From contig JBBAFS010000040.1 in the NCBI GenBank assembly GCA_041655255.1, positions 1 through 15,571 of the forward strand: 15,571 nucleotides of DNA, in the 5' to 3' direction. The number at the start of each line of letters is the position of its first letter. Positions within the stretch are counted from its first letter, which is position 1. The notes under the pieces were generated by a model that saw only the letters and a list, made by a program, of their open reading frames with translations, did not search any database and had not been told where the DNA came from. Position numbers and translations under genes: made by a program. The DNA comes from JBBAFS01 sp041655255. Its GTDB lineage: Bacteria > Spirochaetota > Spirochaetia > Sphaerochaetales > Sphaerochaetaceae. Below, piece by piece: positions 1 to 6,650 of this stretch.

Positions 1-357
1 GCCTTTGTTATTCAAACAGAGGGAAAAACAATCTACTATGCTGGAGATTTGAATAACTGGTTTTGGGAAGAAGAGGGAGACTCGTATACAAAAGAGATGA
101 GTATCTCTTATCATAAAGAGTTAGATTTGTTACCTAAGCATATCGATCTCGCCTTTGTTGTCGCTGATCAACGATTAGGAAAACACTATGCCAAAGGGGT
201 TATTGATCTATTAGAAAAAGTAGAAGTAGATACTCTTTTTCCAATGCACATGGGTGATGATACGCACATATCTACAGCTTTAGCTCAGAAATTAGATCTC
301 TTTCCAACAAAGAGTATGCTGATTAACCATACAGGACAAACATGGAGGAATGTATGA
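1..357 (+). CDS. MBL-fold metallo-hydrolase, C-terminal part (5' end outside window)
   Basis: Frame 1 is open from the first base to the TGA at 355-357, so this is the last 118 codons of a gene that begins upstream. The visible part starts AFVIQTEGKTIYYAGDLNNW; the GDLN aspartate and the later PMHMGDDTH histidine are where this superfamily carries late metal ligands, and the pattern GDLNxWxWxEE...RLG...PMH is typical of uncharacterised MBL-fold hydrolases (Lactamase_B/UlaG-like). The N-terminal HxHxDH motif would lie outside the window, so catalytic competence cannot be judged. The usual VDPRLG segment here reads VADQRLG. Its stop overlaps the start of the next gene by 4 bp (ATGA), so the two are translationally coupled. 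The substrate is unknown; coupling to a glyoxalase-fold protein hints at metabolite or detoxification chemistry, but that is inference. Confidence 0.85.
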   Translation, partial: AFVIQTEGKTIYYAGDLNNWFWEEEGDSYTKEMSISYHKELDLLPKHIDLAFVVADQRLGKHYAKGVIDLLEKVEVDTLFPMHMGDDTHISTALAQKLDLFPTKSMLINHTGQTWRNV

Positions 358-725
358 AATTTAGATTTGCTCACAACAATTTTAACGTCATTGACTTAGA
401 GAAGTCTCTCGCCTTTTACCAAGAGGCCCTCGGCCTTAAGGAGGTGAGACGTAAGAATGCTGATGATGGATCTTTTATTATCGTGTTTATTGGAGATGGG
501 GAGTCGGCTCATACATTGGAACTGACTTGGTTAAGAGACTGGGGCAAAGACTCATACGATTTGGGTGATTGCGAATTCCACCTCGCCTTCACTGTCGATG
601 ATTACGATGCTGCTTATGCTAAACACAAAGAGATGGGGTGTGTTGCCTACGAAAACCCAGCAATGGGAATCTACTTCATTACTGATCCCGATGGATATTG
701 GATCGAGATAATTCCAGTACGTTAA
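354..725 (+). CDS. gloA: VOC / glyoxalase I family protein (lactoylglutathione lyase-like)
   Basis: A 123-residue single-domain glyoxalase/bleomycin-resistance (VOC) fold protein. The four metal-ligand positions of GloA are all present: H7 (AHNNFNVIDLEKSLAFY), E56 (LELTW), H76 (FHLAF) and E118 (YWIEIIP), with the DPDGYWIE ending typical of the family. The known reaction of GloA is isomerisation of the hemithioacetal of methylglyoxal and a thiol to a lactoyl-thioester; whether this organism uses glutathione, another thiol or another substrate cannot be seen. I chose ATG 354 over the in-frame ATG at 342 because GGAGG at 344-348 lies 5 nt before it and it makes an ATGA overlap with the upstream hydrolase. 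The symbol rests on the ligand set; another VOC activity is possible. Confidence 0.85.
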   Translation: MKFRFAHNNFNVIDLEKSLAFYQEALGLKEVRRKNADDGSFIIVFIGDGESAHTLELTWLRDWGKDSYDLGDCEFHLAFTVDDYDAAYAKHKEMGCVAYENPAMGIYFITDPDGYWIEIIPVR

Positions 726-750
726 GAAAGAGTCAGGCGGTACAAAGTGC

Positions 751-782
751 AAAAAAAATGTACAACTGTGATAGTTGTACAT
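751..782 (-). terminator. Rho-independent terminator of tRNA-Phe
   Basis: A perfect 10-bp stem (758-767 with 773-782, arms ATGTACAACT/AGTTGTACAT) with a 5-nt loop is followed on the minus strand by seven T (A751-757 on plus). It lies 10 nt beyond the tRNA-Phe 3' end. It also faces the end of the VOC gene (stop at 725), but the plus-strand tail after the stem is not T-rich, so it should act mainly on the tRNA. Confidence 0.85.
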
Positions 783-791
783 CAGTTCTTT

Positions 792-864
792 TGCCGCCTC
801 TCGGAATCGAACCGAGGACACAAGGATTTTCAGTCCTTTGCTCTACCTACTGAGCTAAAGCGGC
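792..864 (-). tRNA. tRNA-Phe (GAA)
   Basis: A complete 73-nt cloverleaf on the minus strand. The acceptor stem GCCGCTT pairs with AGGCGGC (one T-G wobble), the D arm contains GCTC/GAGC, the anticodon stem AAGGA/TCCTT closes the loop CTGAAAA, and the T arm is CTCGG-TTCGATT-CCGAG, ending with discriminator A at 792. The anticodon GAA is at 829-831 on the complement. CCA is not encoded, so the 3' end must be added post-transcriptionally. It stands alone between its own promoter and terminator. Confidence 0.97.
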
Positions 865-876
865 TAGACCTTCTCG

Positions 877-906
877 TTTATACCCCACCAGGTTGTCTGT
901 TGTCAA
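877..906 (-). promoter_or_regulatory. Sigma-70-type promoter of tRNA-Phe
   Basis: On the minus strand TTGACA (901-906, perfect -35) is separated by 18 nt from TATAAA (877-882, 5 of 6 to the -10). Transcription would begin about 5 nt before the mature tRNA 5' end. The promoter begins 20 nt beyond the birA stop codon, so the tRNA does not depend on birA read-through. Confidence 0.75.
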
Positions 907-925
907 CCCATAATACTCTTTTTTC

Positions 926-1930
926 CTACCAACTCTCCCCGTGTGGGGGTCTAAGAGAGATTTCCCCTGAATGGAGAGTTCGGCGGTTTTGATTGTGATC
1001 TTCAATCACTAAAGAGCCCTCATCACTAATATCTAAGACACGAGCAATATAGGAGTTCTCCCCTTGGATAACTTGCACCTTTCGACCAACTACTAAGGAG
1101 TGTTCTCGATACTCTTTCATAAAAGAGGCCTCATCAAGAGACTCAACAACCTCTTTAAGATGGATAATTAAAGAGGCAATAAAACTATTACGATCTCCTT
1201 GTGTTGGTTGTAATGAAGTGGCAACACCTTCTAACTCTTGGGGAAATCCCCCTTTGGGAGGGTATACATTGACTCCAATACCAACAACAATGCTCTCAAT
1301 TCTCCCATTTTCTAAGCCACTGGCACTCTCTGTGAGAATCCCCGCAACTTTATGCTCCCCCAGATACAGATCATTGACCCACTTAATCTTTGTATCTATG
1401 TTAAACACCTCTTTGATGGCTCGGCGAGTTGCTACAGCAGCAGCACTGGTAACTCTCAGGGCAATTGAAGGATCTACTTTTGGACGTAAAATCATACTTA
1501 TATATGTTCCACTAGTTTTATCTGAGAGAAAACTTCTTCCGTTACGCCCAAGACCACCACTTTGACTTTGAGCAATAACAACTGTTTTATCTCCCTGCCC
1601 CTCTAAGGCTAACTTTTTAGCAAGAGTGTTTGTCGAATTAACTTCATCAACAAATACGATCTCTGTTGTAGTATCTTTTTGAGCAATAAGGGCAGCTTCC
1701 ACCCCTTCTAATGAAACTACATCACTGTAAGACTCTAATTGGTATCCAACTTTAGGGGTAGCACGAATCTGATGACCTTCATGTTGTAACTCTTTGATCG
1801 CTTTCCATACAGCAGAACGGGTAATCTCTAATGAGAGGGCGATCTCCTCTCCACTGATAGCTTCTCCTTTATCTGATTCAAGGAGAAAAAGGATACTCTC
1901 TTTTGTGGTCTTTGGTTGTTTCATGCCCAT
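926..1930 (-). CDS. birA: BirA: biotin--[acetyl-CoA-carboxylase] ligase and biotin-operon repressor
   Basis: A full-length (334 aa) group II BirA that should adenylate biotin, transfer it to biotin-dependent carboxylases, and bind DNA as biotinyl-AMP-BirA. Residues about 8-66 are a winged helix-turn-helix (SGEEIALSLEITRSAVWKAIKEL then GYQL). The catalytic domain shows STNTLAK (99-105), the biotin/AMP loop SGGLGRNGRSF (124-134; E. coli has GRGRRGR here, so the first part is unusual), KWVNDLYL and KVAGILTE, then a C-terminal SH3-like domain. It diverges from bioY across a BirA-type operator. Neither ATG 1930 nor the second in-frame ATG at 1924 has an SD. A -10-like TAAGAT at 1931-1936 would start RNA near 1924, so the true start may be the third codon (protein starting MKQPKTTK) on a leaderless mRNA. 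Confidence 0.95.
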   Translation of the reverse strand: MGMKQPKTTKESILFLLESDKGEAISGEEIALSLEITRSAVWKAIKELQHEGHQIRATPKVGYQLESYSDVVSLEGVEAALIAQKDTTTEIVFVDEVNSTNTLAKKLALEGQGDKTVVIAQSQSGGLGRNGRSFLSDKTSGTYISMILRPKVDPSIALRVTSAAAVATRRAIKEVFNIDTKIKWVNDLYLGEHKVAGILTESASGLENGRIESIVVGIGVNVYPPKGGFPQELEGVATSLQPTQGDRNSFIASLIIHLKEVVESLDEASFMKEYREHSLVVGRKVQVIQGENSYIARVLDISDEGSLVIEDHNQNRRTLHSGEISLRPPHGESW

Positions 1931-1959
1931 ATCTTAGAGAGAAAAGAGTTAAATGTAAA
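1931..1959 (-). promoter_or_regulatory. Candidate birA promoter, with -35 inside the BirA half-site
   Basis: On the minus strand TTTACA (1954-1959, 5 of 6) and TAAGAT (1931-1936, 4 of 6) are exactly 17 nt apart. The -35 is part of the left BirA half-site. Predicted RNA start is near 1924, which is the A of an in-frame ATG. Functional assignment is inference. Confidence 0.55.
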
Positions 1960-1988
1960 CTTAAAGAACTGAAGATGTTTACAATTAA
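1949..1988. promoter_or_regulatory. BirA operator (biotin-responsive) in the birA-bioY intergenic region
   Basis: An inverted repeat TTAAATGTAAAC (1949-1960) / GTTTACAATTAA (1977-1988), with 11 of 12 positions complementary and 16 nt between the arms. It matches the known BirA operator form TTGTAAAC-N(14-16)-GTTTACAA. It sits between birA and the biotin-transport operon and overlaps the -35 boxes of both, so occupancy should silence both. Confidence 0.88.
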
Positions 1989-2006
1989 ACCTGCTCATGG
2001 TATAGA
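1978..2006 (+). promoter_or_regulatory. Candidate bioY-bioM-bioN promoter, with -35 inside the BirA half-site
   Basis: TTTACA (1978-1983, 5 of 6) and TATAGA (2001-2006, 4 of 6) are 17 nt apart. The -35 lies within the right half of the BirA operator. Predicted RNA start is about 2013, giving a very short leader whose SD AAGGAG (2014-2019) lies right at the 5' end, 7 nt before ATG 2027. Confidence 0.6.
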
Positions 2007-2026
2007 TTTTATGAAGGAGAGAGTGC

Positions 2027-2617
2027 ATGGATTTACGAAGAACTATTATCACCGCACTATGTGCAGCACTTATTGTTGTTGGCTCGTATGTAGCCATCCC
2101 TGTTGGACCAGTTCCAATTACATTACAAACTCTGTTTGTTTTACTTGCAGGAGTATTGGCAGGGCAGAAAGTAGCCTTAGGTGCAGTAGCAACCTATCTC
2201 GCCCTTGGCTCAATTGGTTTGCCTGTATTCTTTGGGGGAATTGGGGGAGTAGCCCACTTTGCTGGCCCTACTGGAGGGTTTTTAATCAGTTGGCTCGTCG
2301 CTGGTCCTGTCGCTGGTTATTTCACCGACAAAGGATTTAAAAAGAGTGAAAAGAAGCAGACAACGACAAAAACTCAACTACTGTGGATTATCTTAGGATC
2401 AACAGTTGGGACCTTGTCTATGTTTGTTATTGGCATTCCTTATTTGAAATTAGTTTTAGAGATTCCTTGGGCTCAAGCTTTGAGTATTGGGTTTTTCCCT
2501 TTTATCCCAGGAGATGGAATGAAATTAGTTGCCACAGTGGTATTAGGAAATATCTTCGCCCCACTTGTTCGCACCTTTATTACAGATGGCTTAACTGTAC
2601 GTGAGGATCATGAGTAA
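2027..2617 (+). CDS. bioY: BioY, biotin-binding S component of an ECF transporter
   Basis: A 196-aa integral membrane protein with about six hydrophobic segments and the BioY signatures PVPITLQTLFVLLAG (near residue 27), GLPVFFGGIGG and PTGGFL. It captures biotin at the outer face and works with an energising EcfA-type ATPase and EcfT-type T unit, both encoded directly downstream. SD AAGGAG at 2014-2019 supports ATG 2027. Its end overlaps the start of the ATPase gene (ATGAGTAA). A BirA operator immediately upstream indicates repression when biotin is plentiful. The lysine/threonine-rich insert after FTDKGFKKSEKK (near residue 105) is a cytoplasmic loop somewhat longer than I expect for BioY. 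Confidence 0.95.
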   Translation: MDLRRTIITALCAALIVVGSYVAIPVGPVPITLQTLFVLLAGVLAGQKVALGAVATYLALGSIGLPVFFGGIGGVAHFAGPTGGFLISWLVAGPVAGYFTDKGFKKSEKKQTTTKTQLLWIILGSTVGTLSMFVIGIPYLKLVLEIPWAQALSIGFFPFIPGDGMKLVATVVLGNIFAPLVRTFITDGLTVREDHE

Positions 2618-3359
2618 CTACGCTGATTTAGAAGCACGCAATGTGACATTACAAGGCCCCTCGGGGGCCTCTATTTTAGATGATATCTCTTTTGATCTCC
2701 CAAAGGGTTCTTTTACCTGCCTATTGGGGCGTAATGGATCGGGAAAAAGTATGTTGATGAAAACTCTTAAAGGGTTACAACAACCAAGTAGTGGTTCAAT
2801 TACTATTCACCAAGAAGATCTCTCCCGCTTCCCCCATAAAAGGAACACCCTCATCGGCTTAGTTTTTCAAGATGCTGATACGCAAGTTGTTGGTCAAAGC
2901 GTTCAACGAGATATCTTATTTGGATTAGAGAACCTCAAAGTTGAAAAAGAACAACAAAAACAAACCCTTGATGAAGTAAGTGAATTACTTCATCTAACTC
3001 ACCTTCTTCATCGAAGACCTCGTACGTTATCTGGTGGGGAAAAAAGACGCTTAGCTATTGCTGGAGTGTTGGTGATGAAACCTCAAGTACTGATGCTCGA
3101 TGAACCTTTTGCAAACTTAGATTATGAAGGAATCACTCAGGTCCTTAGTTCTCTAGTCACCCTCAAAGAATCTGGTCAAACAATTGTGGTAGCAACCCAT
3201 GAGATTGAAAAAATATATGCGTATGCCGATCAGGCAATCTTACTTGATCAAGGCTCCCTTGTGATAGCATCTGACCCTTTAGATGTATTAGAGCGTATTG
3301 AACAATACGGCTTAAGACGTCCACCTCTCTCATTGTCGGAGATGACATGGCTGAAGTAG
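2610..3359 (+). CDS. bioM: BioM, energy-coupling factor ATPase of the biotin transporter
   Basis: A 249-aa ABC ATPase of the CbiO/EcfA family. It has Walker A GRNGSGKS (40-47), the Q-loop region VFQDADTQ (Q87, Q92), signature LSGGEKRR (140-147), Walker B VLMLDEP (160-166), D-loop NLD, and switch His in ATHE. Placement directly after bioY and before an EcfT gene identifies it as the dedicated ATPase (BioM) rather than a shared EcfA1/A2 pair; only one ATPase gene is present, as in BioMNY systems. I chose ATG 2610, preceded by GAGG at 2603-2606 (short 3-nt spacing) and overlapping the bioY stop; GTG 2601 in the same frame has no SD. It overlaps the next gene by 13 bp. Confidence 0.93.
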   Translation: MSNYADLEARNVTLQGPSGASILDDISFDLPKGSFTCLLGRNGSGKSMLMKTLKGLQQPSSGSITIHQEDLSRFPHKRNTLIGLVFQDADTQVVGQSVQRDILFGLENLKVEKEQQKQTLDEVSELLHLTHLLHRRPRTLSGGEKRRLAIAGVLVMKPQVLMLDEPFANLDYEGITQVLSSLVTLKESGQTIVVATHEIEKIYAYADQAILLDQGSLVIASDPLDVLERIEQYGLRRPPLSLSEMTWLK

Positions 3360-4078
3360 TATTATTTCACTACACTCAACGATCGACCTTTTTACACAAA
3401 GCACACCCACTTACAAAGATGGCCGCTTTGTTTCTTTTCTCTACAGGATTAACCCTTTTTAGACTCCAATCATCACTATTGATCTTTCTTTTTTTAATGA
3501 TAATAAGTTACAAGATTTCTCTTCCCCTTACACGATACTTTAAAGAGATTCGGTTTTTCTTTTTCATTGGTCTTGTGATGGCATTAGTGCGTTTTATAAA
3601 CACTCATCTTATAAGTGAGTTTTTTGTGGTATTGCTCCGCTTTTTCTCTATAGTGCTATTGGGACTCTTATTTACCGATTCCACCAGTAGCGATGACGCT
3701 GCTCGTGCTATTGGCTCTTTTCTCTCTCCTCTTTTCCCTCGCAAAGGACCACGAATTGCAAGCACTATTGAACTCACACTTCACACCATCCCTCTTATTT
3801 TAGATACAGCAGCACAAGTACGAGAGGCACGAGTAGCTCGCTTAGAACCTCGATGGAGAGCGCCACTACAAAGAATGATCAACTTAGGTCGCTCTTTATT
3901 AGAAGAGCTTCTTCAAAAAGCTCAACATCTTGAATTAGCCCTTGTAGCACGCCATTACGACCCTAGTGCTCTTCGCTCCTCACTACGCTTCTCTACAATC
4001 GACATCACCACCCTCTTTATATCATGTGTAATCCTTATAAGCGCTTATGTACTTCAATATGTACAGCTCCCTTTTTAG
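3347..4078 (+). CDS. bioN: BioN, energy-coupling factor transmembrane (T) component
   Basis: A 243-aa EcfT/CbiQ-family membrane protein. The N-terminal HPLTKMAALFLFS segment is characteristic, followed by several hydrophobic helices (about 23-60, 75-115). Two cytoplasmic Ala-Arg motifs, AREARVARLEPR (near 160) and ALVARHYDP (near 200), fall where EcfT proteins carry the Ala-Arg coupling signatures that contact the ATPase; the third position, usually Gly, is Leu and His here. A final helix ends the protein. GGAG at 3338-3341, 5 nt before ATG 3347, lies within the end of bioM, giving a 13-bp overlap and likely translational coupling. Together with BioY and BioM it completes a biotin uptake system. 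Confidence 0.9.
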   Translation: MAEVVLFHYTQRSTFLHKAHPLTKMAALFLFSTGLTLFRLQSSLLIFLFLMIISYKISLPLTRYFKEIRFFFFIGLVMALVRFINTHLISEFFVVLLRFFSIVLLGLLFTDSTSSDDAARAIGSFLSPLFPRKGPRIASTIELTLHTIPLILDTAAQVREARVARLEPRWRAPLQRMINLGRSLLEELLQKAQHLELALVARHYDPSALRSSLRFSTIDITTLFISCVILISAYVLQYVQLPF

Positions 4079-4087
4079 TGATATACT
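4079..4087 (+). promoter_or_regulatory. Candidate extended -10 promoter for a leaderless cyclo-ligase mRNA
   Basis: TGATATACT fits the extended -10 form (TGn followed by TATACT at 4082-4087). The seventh base after the hexamer is A4094, the first base of the start codon, and no SD precedes that codon. No convincing -35 is present at 17 nt. Confidence 0.4.
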
Positions 4088-4093
4088 TTAATT

Positions 4094-4663
4094 ATGACTA
4101 AAGATGAGCTGAGATCTATAGTGCAACAAAGAATACACACCTTAAGTAGTGAAGAAATTACCCTACAAAGTGAACATGTTGTAGAAAGTATTATTCACAC
4201 CAAGCAGTATAAAGAGGCACAAGCTGTATTAGCTTATGTGGCATTGCACGATGAGATTAATCTCTCCTCTTTATTTGATTATCTACAACAAGGAGATAAA
4301 CGTCTTTTTCTTCCAAAGGTAGAAAGTGATGGTATTATCCAGTTTTACGAAGCAGGTACGAAGTGGGATCAAAACCTTATTGTCAATAAGTACCATATCT
4401 TAGAACCCCCTCATACCTCTTCGCTCTACAGTGAAAGTGATTTCAATTCCACGCTGATTATCGTCCCTGCTGTCGCATATGATGTTGAAAAAAGAAGATT
4501 AGGTCGTGGTGGAGGATACTACGATCGGTATTTGGGGAACAGCAAATCTCATGCCTTTGCTTTGGGAGTCTGTTTTGATATTCAATTACTTGATTATCTT
4601 CCTACCTTAGATCATGACCAGCGTGTAGATGCCATCATCTCCTACGAAACATCTTTGTGGTAA
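4094..4663 (+). CDS. 5-formyltetrahydrofolate cyclo-ligase (MTHFS, YgfA/FAU1 family)
   Basis: A 189-aa protein of the usual family length. It converts 5-formyl-THF plus ATP to 5,10-methenyl-THF, returning inhibitory folate to the one-carbon pool. Diagnostic features are YVALHDEINL (48-57), LFLPKV, and the ATP/folate-binding GRGGGYYDR (137-145) after RRL. It starts 15 nt after bioN and may be partly co-transcribed with the biotin operon, but ATG 4094 has no SD and a TGATATACT box lies 7 nt upstream, so a separate leaderless transcript is plausible. There is no obvious functional link to biotin transport. Its 3' end overlaps the convergent EIIA-like gene by 22 bp. Confidence 0.93.
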   Translation: MTKDELRSIVQQRIHTLSSEEITLQSEHVVESIIHTKQYKEAQAVLAYVALHDEINLSSLFDYLQQGDKRLFLPKVESDGIIQFYEAGTKWDQNLIVNKYHILEPPHTSSLYSESDFNSTLIIVPAVAYDVEKRRLGRGGGYYDRYLGNSKSHAFALGVCFDIQLLDYLPTLDHDQRVDAIISYETSLW

Positions 4664-5148
4664 GATTCAAATCGTTGTGTTTCAAGCATATCTAATAACA
4701 TAAAGACCTCGTGTGACACTTTGTGAGAATGGTTTTCTTCTGTAATAGCTCTAAGAAGATCTTCTCTCACATGTGGATGATACACGATACGTAACAGCGT
4801 ACTGAGTGTACGAAGATACTCTTTTTGAAGTTGGGGCGATGAGGCAATAACAAAAAGGATGTGGACTTTTTTACCATCTTTAGCATAGTACTGTACCCCT
4901 TCTTTTGAAATTCCCATCCCAATGGTGAGATGTGTCACTTCCGCTATATTTCCATGAGCAATACCAATACCATGGCCGATACCCGTGGTATCTAAGAGCT
5001 CTCGTTTTAACACAGCATCAATAAATGAGTTACTATGACATAAAGAGTGGAATACCGAGCAAGAGGAGATAACTTCTCTGATAGCAGATTCTTTGGTTGT
5101 CGATGAGAGAAGAGCTACCGCTGAGTGAATAAGAGCATCTGAAAGCAT
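4642..5148 (-). CDS. PTS EIIA type-2 (fructose/PtsN-like) domain protein
   Basis: A 168-aa stand-alone EIIA-2 domain. The N-terminus MLSDALIHSAVALLSSTTKE followed by AIREVI matches the family start, and GIGHGIGIAHG (56-66) aligns with the phosphorylation loop, placing the active histidine at H65. The PROSITE-type core A-[LIVM]-P-H is altered to G-I-A-H, losing the proline before the histidine. No EIIB or EIIC is nearby, so a regulatory role like that of PtsN is more likely than sugar transport. It begins 5 nt after the nfnB stop with no strong SD, so it is probably coupled to nfnB translation. The last 22 bp overlap the end of the convergent cyclo-ligase gene. Confidence 0.82.
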   Translation of the reverse strand: MLSDALIHSAVALLSSTTKESAIREVISSCSVFHSLCHSNSFIDAVLKRELLDTTGIGHGIGIAHGNIAEVTHLTIGMGISKEGVQYYAKDGKKVHILFVIASSPQLQKEYLRTLSTLLRIVYHPHVREDLLRAITEENHSHKVSHEVFMLLDMLETQRFESYHKDVS

Positions 5149-5153
5149 ACGTC

Positions 5154-6650
5154 TTATTTCTTTTTTTCCAAATATGCGTTCATCGCTTTTGCTGCTTTAC
5201 GACCCTGTCCCATCGCTAAAATAACTGTAGCTGCACCAAGGACAATATCCCCCCCTGCATAGACTCCTTCAATCGAAGTAGCACAACTCTCTTCATCAAC
5301 AATAATGTTCCCACGTCTGTTAACTTTTAGATGTTCAGTCGTTTTTTCAATCAGAGGGTTTGAGGCATTACCAATAGCAACAATGACCGTATCATACTCA
5401 TAAAGAGTCTCACTGTTTGGTATTTCAACAGGCGAACGTCTTCCAGATTCATCAGCATCACCTAAAACACAGGTAATTAATTCAATGTGGGTGACTCTCC
5501 CTTTTTCATCTCCGATGATTCGAGAGGGGGTGTGTAAAAACATAAACTCAATACCCTCCTCTTTTGCATGGGCAATCTCCTCTCTTCGAGCTGGCATCTC
5601 AACTTCAGTTCGTCGATACACCACAGTCACTCTCTTAGCTCCTAATCTTAAGGCAGTACGTGCAGCATCCATCGCTACATTACCACCACCAAAGACAGCA
5701 ACATGTTTTGAAGTATACAAAGGAGTTCCTGCTTTCATTTTATCGTATGCTTTCATTAAGTTACTTCGAGTGAGGTACTCATTTGCACTAAACACACCAA
5801 CTAAGTTTTCACCATCGATACCTAAGAACCGAGGAAGACCTGCTCCAGATCCGATAAAGAGAGCTTCGTAGCCTTCATGTTCCATCAGATCTTGAATCCT
5901 AGCTGTTCTACCCACAAGGAAGTTTCGTTCAATGGTTACTCCCATTGTCTCTAAGGCAGAGAGTTCTTCTTCTACAATTGCTTTGGGGAGACGAAACTCT
6001 GGAATTCCATACACTAACACTCCACCCGCTTTATGAAGAGCTTCAAACATCACCACAGTGTGACCTGCACGACGTAAATCAGCTGCAGCTGTCATAGAGG
6101 CTGGACCACTACCAACCACACCAACTTTACGGCCTGTTGGAGGAGCGATCTCGGGAGTTTTTCTTGAATTGGTTGATGATTCCCAATCGGCAACAAATCG
6201 TTCAATTCTTCCAATATTGACCGCTTTGTCGACACTTTTAAGGGATTTGCCAACAGTACATGTCAATTGACATTGAGCTTCTTGTGGACACACTCTTCCA
6301 CACACCGCTGGAAGCATTGAACTCTCTTTAATTGTAGCAATTGAAGATGCAAAATCTCCTTCGGCTGCCTCTTTGATAAACTTAGGAATATCAATGCCAA
6401 CAGGACACCCTTTCACACATGGAGCATTGACACATTGAATGCAACGCAGAGCCTCTACTTGAACTTGGGCTTTAGTATACCCTAAAGCGACCTCCTCCAT
6501 ATTAGAAGCACGAACGGTTGGGTGTTGTGAAGGCATCTCTTGAATTGGAATGGCAAGACGATCTCGTAATGTGAGCTCTTTATCTTTATAACTCTCTAAT
6601 AAGGAGCGTGCACTCTCATCTAATTGTTCAATTGTATTGTGATTACTCAT
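5154..6650 (-). CDS. nfnB: NfnB, large subunit of NADH-dependent ferredoxin:NADP+ oxidoreductase (GltA/SudA-like)
   Basis: A 498-aa flavoprotein related to the glutamate synthase small subunit. Two four-cysteine motifs for [4Fe-4S] clusters are present: C70, C73, C78, C82 and C117, C121, C127, C131. They are followed by an FAD-binding VGVVGSGPASM, an NADP-type VAVFGGGNVAMDAARTALRLG and a C-terminal GGDIVLGAATVILAMGQG. With NfnA it would couple NADH and ferredoxin oxidation to NADP+ reduction by flavin-based bifurcation. A homologous enzyme, sulfide dehydrogenase SudAB, has the same architecture, so the assignment rests on gene pairing. I chose ATG 6650 (MSNHNTIEQ) because it makes an ATGA overlap with the nfnA stop and follows a GGGAG/AGAGG tract; an extension to 6686 would add 12 unlikely basic residues inside nfnA. 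Confidence 0.88.
   Translation of the reverse strand: MSNHNTIEQLDESARSLLESYKDKELTLRDRLAIPIQEMPSQHPTVRASNMEEVALGYTKAQVQVEALRCIQCVNAPCVKGCPVGIDIPKFIKEAAEGDFASSIATIKESSMLPAVCGRVCPQEAQCQLTCTVGKSLKSVDKAVNIGRIERFVADWESSTNSRKTPEIAPPTGRKVGVVGSGPASMTAAADLRRAGHTVVMFEALHKAGGVLVYGIPEFRLPKAIVEEELSALETMGVTIERNFLVGRTARIQDLMEHEGYEALFIGSGAGLPRFLGIDGENLVGVFSANEYLTRSNLMKAYDKMKAGTPLYTSKHVAVFGGGNVAMDAARTALRLGAKRVTVVYRRTEVEMPARREEIAHAKEEGIEFMFLHTPSRIIGDEKGRVTHIELITCVLGDADESGRRSPVEIPNSETLYEYDTVIVAIGNASNPLIEKTTEHLKVNRRGNIIVDEESCATSIEGVYAGGDIVLGAATVILAMGQGRKAAKAMNAYLEKKK

Noticed and set aside
5485..5871. Plus-strand open frame of 128 codons antisense to nfnB
   Set aside because: No SD, no domain character, and fully inside a strongly supported gene. 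The same applies to the open frames antisense to birA, bioM, nfnA, the MATE gene and fabV.
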